From contig NZ_JASZYF010000022.1 in assembly GCF_030317115.1 (NCBI RefSeq), forward strand, positions 35,747-99,746: a stretch of DNA of 64,000 bases. Direction: 5' to 3'. The position numbers and the translations under genes are program-made. Origin of the DNA: Variovorax gracilis (GTDB lineage Bacteria > Pseudomonadota > Gammaproteobacteria > Burkholderiales > Burkholderiaceae_C). Numbering within the stretch: the stretch's first letter is position 1; every line of letters begins with the position of its first letter. This document shows positions 16,715 to 25,149 of the stretch, piece by piece. The notes beneath the pieces are model-generated. The model was not told the origin of the DNA and did no database searches. It saw nothing but the letters and a program-made list of their open reading frames with translations.

Positions 16715-17380
16715 TCAGAGGCCGACGACGCCGGGCAGGCCGCCGATGTCGGCGATCTCGACATAGCGGTAGGCCGGGTTGCCCGGCCCATGGCCGCGAT
16801 TGACGAACACCTTGTTGACGATGCCGATGTCGTCCGCCGACATCAGGTCGTAGCGCAGACTGGAGGACACGTGCAGCACATCCTCGGGGTTGCATCCGAG
16901 CGAGTCGAGCATGTATTCGAAGGCCTTCAGCCGCGGCTTGTAGGCCTGGGCCTGCTGCGCGGTGTAGACGCGGTGGAAGGGTGCACCGAGCATCGCGACG
17001 TTCTTCTGGATCTGGTCGTCCGACGCGTTCGACAGGATCACCAGCGGAATCTCCTTCGCGACTTTGGCCAGCCCCGCGGGCACGTCCTCATGCGGACCCC
17101 AGGTCGGTACGGCGTCGTAGTACTTCTGCGCGTCGCTGTCCAGGTACTGCAGCTTCCACTTCCTGCAAAGCCGGCGCACAGCGTTCTTCAGCACTACCTC
17201 GTAAGGCTGCCAGTCGCCCAGCACTTCGTCAAAGCGATAGCTGGAGAAATCCGCGATGAACTGTTCCATGCGTTCGACCGGCACGCGGTCGGCAAAGATG
17301 TCGCGGGTCATCTCGCCCATGCGAAAGCGCGTGAGGGTGCCGTAGCAGTCGAAAGTCACGTACTTGGGACGGAAGGTCAT
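16715..17380 (-). CDS. HAD family hydrolase, haloacid dehalogenase type II-like
   Basis: A 221-residue HAD-superfamily protein. Motif I is VTFDCYGTL (aspartate near residue 10), motif II is VILSNAS (about residue 116) and motif III/IV includes YKPRLKAFEYML and HVSSSLRYDLMSADDIG. The FDCYGTLTRF and SSSLRYDLMSA patterns match the L-2-haloacid dehalogenase branch, though many such proteins are phosphatases or have unknown substrates. It lies 31 bp upstream of the amine-oxidase-like gene on the same strand. A second, distinct HAD protein occurs at 27948-28646 beside an amidohydrolase, so the region carries two of these. Confidence 0.87.
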   Translation of the reverse strand: MTFRPKYVTFDCYGTLTRFRMGEMTRDIFADRVPVERMEQFIADFSSYRFDEVLGDWQPYEVVLKNAVRRLCRKWKLQYLDSDAQKYYDAVPTWGPHEDVPAGLAKVAKEIPLVILSNASDDQIQKNVAMLGAPFHRVYTAQQAQAYKPRLKAFEYMLDSLGCNPEDVLHVSSSLRYDLMSADDIGIVNKVFVNRGHGPGNPAYRYVEIADIGGLPGVVGL

Positions 17381-17590
17381 GGTTGCTGATCCTGTGTCAA
17401 ACCGGTTGCCGACCGGGGCGGGTCGCCTGCCTTATGCGGCAATTGCGACAAACTCATTACGAAGTGATTGCAGCACGCTGTTGCACTGGGGATGTAGGGA
17501 AATGCGGCCCTCGCCGCACGAAAGCTGCGGTTTGCGGGGGGTGCGGCGGCATGCCATGCGGTCTGCCCTCGATGCGTGCGGCCATGCACC

Positions 17591-19072
17591 TCAGTGCGTC
17601 GCCGCGAAGTCGATCAGCACGCTTTTGAAGCGCAGGTTGGCCTCGACCGCCTGGCGCCCCAAGTCCTTGCCGATGCCCGACTGGTGGTAGCCGCCGGTGG
17701 GAATGACGAAGTCCGCGCTGCGTCCGTAGCGGTTGATCCAGACGGTGCCAGCCGAGATGCCTCGCATCGCGCGCAGCGCGCGGCCAATGTCCGCGGTGTG
17801 CACACCGGCGGCAAGGCCGTAGTGTTCGTGGGAGGCCAACGCCAATCCTTCTTCTTCGTCGTCGAAGGTCTGGACCGTGAGTACGGGCCCGAAGATCTCT
17901 TCCCGCACGGCGGGATTCGCCGCGTCCACGCCCTCGATCAGCGTGGGGCGGAAGTAGGCGCCGCCAAGGCCGGCGTCGAACAAGCCACCGCCGCAGCGGA
18001 TGCGGCCGCCCGCGTCGCGCGCACGATCGACGATGTCGAGGATGCGCCCGGCTTGCGGCGCCGAGATGATGGGCGGCAGCGTGGCCGCGTCGTCCCAGGT
18101 CGCGCCCGGGCGCAGCGCCTCGAAGCGGGCGGCGATGCGCTCGACCAGTGCCTCCGCGATGCCGCGCTGCACGATCAGCCGCGAACCGGCCACGCACACC
18201 TGGCCCGCATTGCCCGCGATCGCGCCTGCGATCATGCCGGCGAGGCGGTCGGCGTCGGGCGCGTCGTCGAACACGAGTTGCGGGCTCTTGCCGCCCAGCT
18301 CCAGTGTGACCGGCTTGGGGCCATGCAAGGCACAGGCGGACATGATCGCAGCACCCGTTCGCGTGGAGCCGGTGAAGGTCATCTTCGAGATCAGAGGATG
18401 CCGCGAGAGCGCGTCGCCCGTCGTGCGTCCATCGCCCTGCACGATATTGAACAGGCCCGGCGGGACGCCGGCCTCGATGGCCAGCTCGGCCAGCCGCAGC
18501 GCCGAGAAGGGTGTCAGTTCCGACGGCTTGAGCACCACCGCATTGCCGGCGGCGAGCGCGGCACCGACCTTCCACGACATCATGACCAGCGGGAAGTTCC
18601 ACGGTGTGATGGCACCGACCACGCCATAAGGCTCGGCCACCACCATGCCGAGGTGGTCGTGGCGCGTCGCTGCGACCTCGCCGCCGAGCTTGTCCGCGTA
18701 CTCGGCGAAGAAGCGCAATCCCTCGGCCGTGAAGGGGACGTCCCAAGCGACGGCATCGCGCACTGGGCGCGTGGAGCACACGGCCTCCAGCGGCCCGAGC
18801 CGCGTCGCGTCGGCTTCGATCAGGTCGGCCCAGCGGCGCAGCACGCGTGCGCGCTCGCGCGGCGCACCGCGCGCCCAGTCGCTGCGGCGCCAGGCGGTCC
18901 ATGCGTCGCGCACGGCGGCGTCCACCGTGTCGGCATCACCCAGCGGGAGCTCGGCATGCGGCTGCGCGTCGGAGGGCCGCTGAACGACCATGCGGCCGGC
19001 GTCGGGAACGAGGCGTCCGCCGATGAAATGGCCCGAGGGCACGTGGATCTGTCGGGGGTCGAAGACTTGCAT
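17591..19072 (-). CDS. NAD-dependent aldehyde dehydrogenase
   Basis: A 493-residue aldehyde dehydrogenase. The segments seen are GAITPWNFPLVMMSWKVGAAL (cofactor site), VTLELGGKSPQLVFDDA (catalytic Glu, about residue 252) and GNAGQVCVAGSRLIVQ (catalytic Cys, about residue 287). The C-terminal ending differs from GabD and resembles broad-specificity aminoaldehyde or betaine-aldehyde enzymes. It is the promoter-proximal gene of the minus-strand catabolic block, separated from the HAD gene by 210 bp, and is divergent from the double-GNAT gene. It probably oxidises the aldehyde produced by the FAD amine oxidase encoded downstream. Confidence 0.92.
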   Translation of the reverse strand: MQVFDPRQIHVPSGHFIGGRLVPDAGRMVVQRPSDAQPHAELPLGDADTVDAAVRDAWTAWRRSDWARGAPRERARVLRRWADLIEADATRLGPLEAVCSTRPVRDAVAWDVPFTAEGLRFFAEYADKLGGEVAATRHDHLGMVVAEPYGVVGAITPWNFPLVMMSWKVGAALAAGNAVVLKPSELTPFSALRLAELAIEAGVPPGLFNIVQGDGRTTGDALSRHPLISKMTFTGSTRTGAAIMSACALHGPKPVTLELGGKSPQLVFDDAPDADRLAGMIAGAIAGNAGQVCVAGSRLIVQRGIAEALVERIAARFEALRPGATWDDAATLPPIISAPQAGRILDIVDRARDAGGRIRCGGGLFDAGLGGAYFRPTLIEGVDAANPAVREEIFGPVLTVQTFDDEEEGLALASHEHYGLAAGVHTADIGRALRAMRGISAGTVWINRYGRSADFVIPTGGYHQSGIGKDLGRQAVEANLRFKSVLIDFAATH

Positions 19073-19295
19073 GTTGGCAGAGGCGTTGGAAAGTCGCAGG
19101 AATGCCGGTCGATGCTAGGCAGGATGGCGCAGCATTTGTGTGCGTAAGCAAGCGCCTCAACGCATTGAATTGCAAAACCCGGCGCCTTCGCAGGTGAAGC
19201 TTGCAAGTTGCGGTGAACCTCGATTTCGGTCTGGTGCAGCGCGCCGATGTCGTCCAAGATTGACGCGCCATTCCCTTCGCAGAGAGACCTTTCCG

Positions 19296-20174
19296 ATGCC
19301 CGAGCACACCCTGAATGCACCCGCCGTGGATGGCGTGGCGCTGAGACCGATGACCCCGGCCGACCTTCCGCTCGCGCACGCGCTGTCGGCCGAGTTGCGC
19401 TGGCCGCACCGCCCGGCTGACTGGGCGCAGGTGTTTGCGCATGCCGAAGGCATCGTCGCCGAGCGCGACGGCGAAATCATCGCCACGGGCCTGCGCTGGC
19501 GCTGGGGCGAGCGCCACGCCACCATCGGCCTCGTGATCGTGACACCGGCCTGCCGGGGCCGCCGCATCGGGCACCGGCTGATGAGCGCGCTGCTCAACGG
19601 ACTGGACGACCACACCGTGCTGCTGCACGCGACCACCGAAGGGCGGGGCCTGTACGAGCGGCTGGGCTTCGTGCGCACCGGCGAACTGCGGCAGCATCAG
19701 AGCGTCGCGCAGCCGGCGCCGCTGGTCGCGCTGCGGCCGGGCTGGCGGCTGCGGCCGGCCGGCCTGCATGAAGTCCAGGCGCTGCAGGCGCTCGATGCCG
19801 CGGCGCGCGGCATGCCGCGCGATGCGCTGATCGCCGACCTGCTGGCCACTGCCGATGCCTGCGTGGTGCTCGACCAGGACAACGAGCCGCGCGGCTTCGC
19901 GATGCTGCGCCGCTTCGGACGTGGGCACGCCATTGGTCCCGTCGTCGCACCCGACGCGGAGGGCGCGAAGGCACTGATCGCTCACCTTGTGAGCCTGAAC
20001 GCCGGCCACTTCACGCGCATCGACATCGACGTCGACAGCGGGCTGGTCGACTGGCTCGAAGACATCGGCCTGCCGCGCGTGGACGCGCCGACCACGATGG
20101 TGCGCGGCGCGCCACTCGCCACGCCGCTCGGCGGACCGGCGCTGTTCGCCATCGTGACCCAGGCCGTCGGTTGA
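19296..20174 (+). CDS. GNAT family N-acetyltransferase with two GNAT domains
   Basis: A 292-residue protein with two GNAT-like halves. The first contains the acetyl-CoA-binding region IVTPACRGRRIGHRLMSALLN (about residues 83-103) and ERLGFVRTGE. The second half (from about LRPAGLHEVQALQALDAA) has FAMLRRFGRGHAIGPVVAPD and ALIAHLVSLNAGHFTRIDID, as in GCN5 proteins annotated as possible transferases of small molecules. The ATG at 19296 is preceded by AGAGAGA. The gene's stop overlaps the start of the hydroxyacid reductase, so the two are co-translated. Which amine is acetylated is not evident. Confidence 0.87.
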   Translation: MPEHTLNAPAVDGVALRPMTPADLPLAHALSAELRWPHRPADWAQVFAHAEGIVAERDGEIIATGLRWRWGERHATIGLVIVTPACRGRRIGHRLMSALLNGLDDHTVLLHATTEGRGLYERLGFVRTGELRQHQSVAQPAPLVALRPGWRLRPAGLHEVQALQALDAAARGMPRDALIADLLATADACVVLDQDNEPRGFAMLRRFGRGHAIGPVVAPDAEGAKALIAHLVSLNAGHFTRIDIDVDSGLVDWLEDIGLPRVDAPTTMVRGAPLATPLGGPALFAIVTQAVG

Positions 20175-21118
20175 AGTCGGCGATGGGCGCGTCCACCTTC
20201 CTCTACAAATCCGACCCGGTGCGAGGCCGCCAGTGGGCCGAGGTGTTCCGGCACCGCGCGCCCGAGATCGACTTTCGGATCTGGCCCGACGTTGGTGATC
20301 CGCTGCGCGTGCGCTTCCTCGCGGCCTGGGAGCCCCCGGACGATCTCGCGACACGGTTTCCGAATCTCGAGGTGCTGTTCTCCTCGGGCGCCGGCGTCGA
20401 CCAGTTCGATTTCGCAGCGCTGCCGGTCGAACTGCCGGTGGTGCGCATGGTGGAGCCCGGCATCGTGCGCGGCATGGTCGAGTACGTCACGCACGCCGTG
20501 CTCGACCTGCATCGCGATATGCCGCAATACCGACGCCTGCAGCAGGAAGGCCAGTGGCGCCCCTTGCCAGTACGACCCGCAGGCGAACGACGCGTCGGCA
20601 TTCTCGGGCTCGGTTCGCTGGGGCAGGCCGTACTGGCCCAGCTCGTCGGCATGGGCTTCGATTGCGCGGGATGGAGCCGGTCGCGGCACGCGGTCGACGG
20701 CGTGCAATGCCATGCGGGCGAGGACGAGCTGGCCGCGTTCCTCGCGCGTACCGACATCCTCGTGTGCCTGTTGCCGCTCACCGATTCGACGCGCGGTTTC
20801 CTCGACGCGCGACTGTTTTCGATGCTGCCGTCCGGCGCCGGCCTCGTGCATGTGGGTCGCGGGCCGCACCTCGTCGAAGGCGACCTGCTGGCCGCGCTCG
20901 CAAGCGGACAGGTCGGCGATGCCGTGCTCGACGTGACTGATCCCGAGCCGCTTCCGCCGGAACATGTCTTCTGGCGCCATCCACGCATTCAGTTGACGCC
21001 CCACATCGCGAGCATGACGCAGCCGCTGAGTGCTGCGCAGGTGGTGCTGGACAACCTGCGCCGCTTCGAAGCCGGTGAGTCGATGGTCGGCCTGGTCGAT
21101 CGTGCGCGAGGGTACTAG
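20171..21118 (+). CDS. glyoxylate/hydroxypyruvate reductase A-like D-2-hydroxyacid dehydrogenase
   Basis: A protein of up to 315 residues of the GhrA branch of D-2-hydroxyacid dehydrogenases. It has the NAD(P)-binding GILGLGSLGQAVLAQL near residue 140, LPLTDSTRGFLDARLFSMLPSGAGLVHVGRG, and the acid/histidine pair in VTDPEPLPPEHVFWRHPRIQLTPHIAS. The absence of the usual long N-terminal catalytic domain insertions matches GhrA. The start could be TTG at 20171, overlapping the GNAT stop, or ATG at 20183. It would reduce glyoxylate, hydroxypyruvate or another 2-oxoacid. It precedes an aminotransferase that may generate or consume such oxoacids. Confidence 0.9.
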   Translation: MKSAMGASTFLYKSDPVRGRQWAEVFRHRAPEIDFRIWPDVGDPLRVRFLAAWEPPDDLATRFPNLEVLFSSGAGVDQFDFAALPVELPVVRMVEPGIVRGMVEYVTHAVLDLHRDMPQYRRLQQEGQWRPLPVRPAGERRVGILGLGSLGQAVLAQLVGMGFDCAGWSRSRHAVDGVQCHAGEDELAAFLARTDILVCLLPLTDSTRGFLDARLFSMLPSGAGLVHVGRGPHLVEGDLLAALASGQVGDAVLDVTDPEPLPPEHVFWRHPRIQLTPHIASMTQPLSAAQVVLDNLRRFEAGESMVGLVDRARGY

Positions 21119-21120
21119 GC

Positions 21121-21226
21121 ACACCCCCAGGCTTGCCCACCTCGTGGAGTCGCCACCCCCTGCGGGGCAACACGGGCGGCCGCGGCACAGCCGGTTCCGC
21201 GGTGTTCCCGGACTGGGTCTTGAGGC
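21121..21226. repeat. GC-rich intergenic repeat-like segment with hairpin
   Basis: A non-coding segment after the hydroxyacid reductase stop. It contains CCCCTGCGGGG (stem CCCC/GGGG), then CGGTTCCGCGGTGTTCCC. The wording closely resembles a dispersed intergenic sequence I know from Comamonadaceae genomes, where it often follows gene ends. Within this window I found no second full copy. It may act as a terminator for the upstream operon. The repeat assignment rests on memory of related genomes, not on a search. Confidence 0.4.
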
Positions 21227-21380
21227 GCCACTTGAGGAGACAACAGGATCTGCTGTTGCAGCGAACATAACCGCAGCGTGCTTCGCGCAACGCCCCCAAA
21301 GCAGCACCAGATCCGAAGCTGTGCGACATAAGCTGAAGGCATCGAAAGCTTCTTCCGCTCTCGCTCTATCCAACACCGCC

Positions 21381-22784
21381 ATGACGCACCCCACCGCATT
21401 GCCCAACCAGGCCGCGCTCGACGCGATCGACCGCGCTCACTTGATCCATCCCGTCTCGCCCTGGCGCGTGCACGAGCAGCGCGGTCCCACCGTACTCGCC
21501 TCGGGCCGCGGCGTGTGGCTCACCGACAATAACGGCCAGGAACTGCTCGACGCCTTTGCGGGCCTGTGGTGCGTGAATGTCGGCTACGGGCAGGAGAGCG
21601 TGGTGCAGGCCGCGGCCGAGCAGATGCGGCGCTTGCCGTATGCGACCGGGTACTTCCACTTCAGCAGCGAGCCGGCCATTCGCCTGGCGGAGAAGCTGGT
21701 GCAGCTCACGCCGCCATCGCTGACCCGCGTGTACCTCACGCTCGGCGGTTCCGAGGCGGTCGATGCCGCCGTGCGGTTCATCGTGCAGTACTACAACGCG
21801 ATCGGCAAACCCTCGAAGAAGCAGTTCATCGCGCTCGAGCGCGGCTACCATGGTTCATCGTCCACGGGCGCGGGGCTGACCGCGTTGCCGGCCTTCCATC
21901 GCGGCTTCGACCTGCCGCTGCCCACGCAGCACTACATCCCATCGCCCAACGCCTATCGCCATCCGGCAGGCGCCGATCCGCAGGCACTGATCGCCGCATC
22001 GGTCGCGGCCTTGCGCGCCAAGGTCGCCGAGCTGGGTGCGGACCATGTGGCCGCTTTCTTTTGCGAGCCGATCCAGGGCTCGGGCGGCGTCATCGTTCCG
22101 CCGAAGGGCTGGTTGAAGGCCATGCGCGAGGCCGCGCGCGAACTCGACATCCTCTTCGTCGTGGACGAGGTCATCACCGGCTTCGGCCGCACCGGCCCCA
22201 TGTTCGCGTGCGAGGCCGAGGGCGTGGAGCCTGACCTGATGACCATGGCCAAGGGCCTGACCGCCGGCTACGTGCCGATGGGCGCGACCATGATGTCGGA
22301 AAAGGTCTACGCCGGGATCGCCGACGGCGCGTCGGCGGGCGCATCGATCGGACACGGCGCCACTTATTCGGCACACCCGGTCAGCGCGGCGGTGGCGCTC
22401 GAGGTGCTGCGCCTCTATGAGGAAGGCGGCGTGCTCGCCAACGGTCAGCGCGGCGCGGCGCACTTCGCGGCAGGGCTGGATGCCCTGCGCGCGCATCCGC
22501 TGGTGGGCGACGCGCGTCACCGCGGCCTGCTGGGCGCGCTCGAGCTCGTGAGCGACAAGACAAGCAAACGCGGTTTCGATGCGGCGCTCGGGCTGTCCGA
22601 CCGCATCTTCGCCGCGGGCTACCGCAACGGCCTGGTGTTCCGTTCGTTCGCCGATCACATCCTCGGCTTCGCACCGGCACTGACCTATACCGAAGATGAG
22701 TTCGCGCAACTGTTCGCGCGGCTGAAGAGGACGCTGGACGAAGTCCTCGAGGCGCCGGACGTTCGCACGGCGCTGGCTGCCTGA
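21381..22784 (+). CDS. class III aminotransferase (aspartate aminotransferase family, omega-transaminase type)
   Basis: A 467-residue PLP enzyme. It has GLWCVNVGYGQ near the N-terminus, the cofactor-site YHGSSSTGAG (about residue 155), the PLP aspartate in LFVVDEVITGFGRTG (about residue 260) and the Schiff-base lysine in MTMAKGLTAGYVPMG (about residue 291). Its length and the W-C-V-N-V-G-Y motif match omega-amino-acid:pyruvate transaminases that act on beta-alanine, taurine-like or polyamine substrates. The start at 21381 follows a 260-bp non-coding leader. It is followed by an Lrp-type regulator and an oxidase triad on the same strand, suggesting one amino-compound pathway. Confidence 0.93.
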   Translation: MTHPTALPNQAALDAIDRAHLIHPVSPWRVHEQRGPTVLASGRGVWLTDNNGQELLDAFAGLWCVNVGYGQESVVQAAAEQMRRLPYATGYFHFSSEPAIRLAEKLVQLTPPSLTRVYLTLGGSEAVDAAVRFIVQYYNAIGKPSKKQFIALERGYHGSSSTGAGLTALPAFHRGFDLPLPTQHYIPSPNAYRHPAGADPQALIAASVAALRAKVAELGADHVAAFFCEPIQGSGGVIVPPKGWLKAMREAARELDILFVVDEVITGFGRTGPMFACEAEGVEPDLMTMAKGLTAGYVPMGATMMSEKVYAGIADGASAGASIGHGATYSAHPVSAAVALEVLRLYEEGGVLANGQRGAAHFAAGLDALRAHPLVGDARHRGLLGALELVSDKTSKRGFDAALGLSDRIFAAGYRNGLVFRSFADHILGFAPALTYTEDEFAQLFARLKRTLDEVLEAPDVRTALAA

Positions 22785-22853
22785 GACCCACCTGCCGCGC
22801 ACACAGGCCCGGACCGACGCAGAATCGGACTCTCCTCGACTTCCGGCACCGCC

Positions 22854-23348
22854 ATGACAGAAGCATTCAAGATCGATCGACTCGACCTGCGCATCTTGGC
22901 CCAATTGCAGAAGAACGGGCGCATGACCAATGTGGACCTCGCGGACGCGGTCGGCCTCTCGCCCAGCCCCTGCCTGATCCGCGTGAAGCGGCTGGAGCAG
23001 GCCGGCTACATCGCCGGCTACGGCGCGCACCTGCGGCTCGAGAAGCTCGGCGACACGCTGACAGTGTTCACCGAGGTCACGCTGTCGGACCATCACCGCG
23101 AGGACTTCGTGCGCTTCGAGGCCGCCATCCGCGAGGTCGACGAGGTGCTCGAGTGCCACCTGGTCAGCGGCGGCTACGACTATCTGCTTCGCTTCCTGAC
23201 GCGCGGCGTCAACCACTACCAGGAAGTGATCGAGGAACTGCTCGAACGCAACATCGGCATTGCAAAGTACTTCAGCTACATCGTCATCAAGTCGCCGTTC
23301 ATCAAGACGCACTGTCCGATCGAACGGCTGTTCCCCCACCAGCGCTGA
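22854..23348 (+). CDS. Lrp/AsnC family transcriptional regulator
   Basis: A 164-residue regulator. The N-terminal helix-turn-helix reads IDRLDLRILAQLQKNGRMTNVDLADAVGLSPSPCLIRVKRLE, and the C-terminal RAM (ligand-binding) domain includes VLECHLVSGGYDYLLRFLTRGVNHYQ. Proteins of this class usually sense amino acids and control adjacent amino-acid transport or degradation genes. It lies 70 bp after the aminotransferase gene and 20 bp before the ferredoxin-like subunit gene, in the same direction. It is therefore the likely regulator of the aminotransferase-oxidase cluster. Confidence 0.95.
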   Translation: MTEAFKIDRLDLRILAQLQKNGRMTNVDLADAVGLSPSPCLIRVKRLEQAGYIAGYGAHLRLEKLGDTLTVFTEVTLSDHHREDFVRFEAAIREVDEVLECHLVSGGYDYLLRFLTRGVNHYQEVIEELLERNIGIAKYFSYIVIKSPFIKTHCPIERLFPHQR

Positions 23349-23368
23349 ACGGCGTTCTTGATCTGTCC

Positions 23369-23749
23369 ATGCCCGAATCATCCCCTCGCTCCCAGCCGCC
23401 CGCCCGCTTCGTGCGGCTGGCGGAAATCGACAGACCTTCGCTTACGCTGCGGATCGACGGGCAGACGGCCACCGCGCTGGCGGGTGACACGCTGCTGGTG
23501 GCGCTGCTCAGCCATGGCCGACGCGTGCGCGACAGTGAGTTCGGGGACGGCACACGCGCCGGCTTCTGCCTGATGGGCGCCTGCCAGGACTGCTGGGTGT
23601 GGACGCCGGCCGGCGAGCGCCTGCGCGCATGCTCGACGGCGGTCGTTGCGGGCATGTCGGTGCTCACGCGCCCGCCCGCCGAGCACTGGCCGGCCACGCC
23701 CGATCTGCGGCAGTCTCTGGCGCGCCACGCGCTGGGAGCCGAGTCATGA
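23369..23749 (+). CDS. (2Fe-2S)-binding small subunit of an opine-oxidase/HcnA-like dehydrogenase
   Basis: A 126-residue ferredoxin-like protein. The cysteine pattern CLMGACQDCWVW...RACS is a [2Fe-2S] site of the type in HcnA, the OoxA/NoxA small subunit and the D-hydroxyproline dehydrogenase gamma subunit. The N-terminal segment LTLRIDGQTATALAGDTLLVALLSHGRRVRDSE has the beta-grasp fold start. It precedes the large FAD subunit with an ATGA overlap. By family knowledge it passes electrons from the flavin subunits toward the respiratory chain. I chose the ATG at 23369 since upstream residues read through the Lrp gene in another frame. Confidence 0.9.
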   Translation: MPESSPRSQPPARFVRLAEIDRPSLTLRIDGQTATALAGDTLLVALLSHGRRVRDSEFGDGTRAGFCLMGACQDCWVWTPAGERLRACSTAVVAGMSVLTRPPAEHWPATPDLRQSLARHALGAES

Positions 23750-25149
23750 GCGGGACACCGCGATCGGTGCCGCGCATCGTCGTGGTCGGAGCGGGTCCCG
23801 CCGGCGTGCGCGCGGCGCAGGCCCTGGTGCAGGCCGGCTTGCGGCCCATCGTGATCGACGAGGGCCGATGCGATGGCGGGCAGATCTATCGCCGCCAGCC
23901 CGAAGGCTTCAAGCGACCCTACGCCAAGCTCTACGGCACAGAAGCCGCGAAGGCACAGGCGCTGCACAGCGAATTTGATGCGCTGCGCGATCACATCGAC
24001 TATCGCAGCGACACATTGGCCTGGAACCTGAGCGAGGGTGCGCTGCACGTCGTGCGCGACGGCGAACCGCAGACACTGCCTTTCGATGCGCTTCTGGTGT
24101 GCTCCGGCGCCACCGACCGCCTGATGCCCGTGCCCGGCTGGCATCGCGCCGGCTGCTACAGCTTGGGCGCCTCGCAGATCGCGTTGAAGGCACAGGCGTG
24201 CGCGATTGGCTCACGTGTTGTCTTCCTCGGCAGCGGTCCGTTGCTGTACCTGGTGGCGTCGCAGTACGTGCAGGCTGGCGCGCAGGTCGCGGCGGTGCTC
24301 GACACCGCGCCGGCCACCAAGCCCTGGGGCGCCGTGACCGGGCTGCTCGCGCGCCCGCGGCTGGCGCTGCGCGGCCTGGCCCTGATCCGCGGGCTGCGCG
24401 GTGCTGGCGTGACCTTGCTGCAGGGGGTGACGCCGCTGCGCATCGATGGCGAAGTCGCCATCGGCGTGCAGGCTGTCGCAGTGCGTGACGCGCAGGGCCG
24501 CGAGCACCGTTTCGAATGCGATGCGGTCGGCCTCGGCTGGCATCTGCGCGCCGAGACGCAACTGGCGGACCTCGCGCGCTGCGAGTTCGACTTCGACAGG
24601 GTGAGCCGGCAGTGGCTGCCGCGCATCGATGCCGATGGACGCAGCAGCACGCGCGGCGTCTATCTCGCGGGAGACGGCGCCCGAATCCTCGGTGCCGATG
24701 GCGCCGAAGCGGCCGGCCGGCTGGCCGCGCTGGCGGCGCTCGTCGACCTGGGCCATACACCGGGTCGCGCGCTGTACGACGCCGAGTCCACCGCGCTGCG
24801 GCGCACGCTGGCGCGGATGGACCGTTTCCGTGAAGGCCTGGCGCGCGCCTTTCCGTGGCCGCATGCGCAGGCCGCGGCGCTGCCCGACGATACGGTGGTG
24901 TGCCGCTGCGAAGCCGTGACAGTGGGCGAACTGCGGCGCTGCGTCGACGAGATGGACAGCCGCGAAGTCAATCGCGCCAAGGCTTTCAGCCGCGTCGGCA
25001 TGGGGCGCTGCCAGGGCCGCTTCTGCGGCCATGCATCGGCCGAGATCGTCGCACAGGCCTGTGGCGTGCCCGTGGAGTTCGTCGGCCGTCTGCGCTCGCA
25101 GGCACCCGTCAAGCCGCTGATGATGAACACGAGGGAAGCAAGCGCATGA
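23746..25149 (+). CDS. NAD(P)/FAD-dependent oxidoreductase, opine oxidase subunit A / HcnB-like
   Basis: A 467-residue flavoprotein. The N-terminal FAD motif is VVVGAGPAGVRAAQALVQAG (about residues 11-30), then GGQIYRRQPEGF. A second nucleotide motif, VVFLGSGPLLYLVASQYV, lies near residue 163. The C-terminal part has the BFD-like cysteine cluster CRCEAVTVGEL (about residue 386) and GMGRCQGRFCG (about residue 422), predicted to hold an additional iron-sulfur cluster. This architecture is that of OoxA/HcnB and D-hydroxyproline dehydrogenase alpha subunits. It overlaps both flanking genes by ATGA, so the three subunits are made together. Substrate candidates are opines, D-hydroxyproline or other N-substituted amino acids. 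Confidence 0.93.
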   Translation: MSGTPRSVPRIVVVGAGPAGVRAAQALVQAGLRPIVIDEGRCDGGQIYRRQPEGFKRPYAKLYGTEAAKAQALHSEFDALRDHIDYRSDTLAWNLSEGALHVVRDGEPQTLPFDALLVCSGATDRLMPVPGWHRAGCYSLGASQIALKAQACAIGSRVVFLGSGPLLYLVASQYVQAGAQVAAVLDTAPATKPWGAVTGLLARPRLALRGLALIRGLRGAGVTLLQGVTPLRIDGEVAIGVQAVAVRDAQGREHRFECDAVGLGWHLRAETQLADLARCEFDFDRVSRQWLPRIDADGRSSTRGVYLAGDGARILGADGAEAAGRLAALAALVDLGHTPGRALYDAESTALRRTLARMDRFREGLARAFPWPHAQAAALPDDTVVCRCEAVTVGELRRCVDEMDSREVNRAKAFSRVGMGRCQGRFCGHASAEIVAQACGVPVEFVGRLRSQAPVKPLMMNTREASA

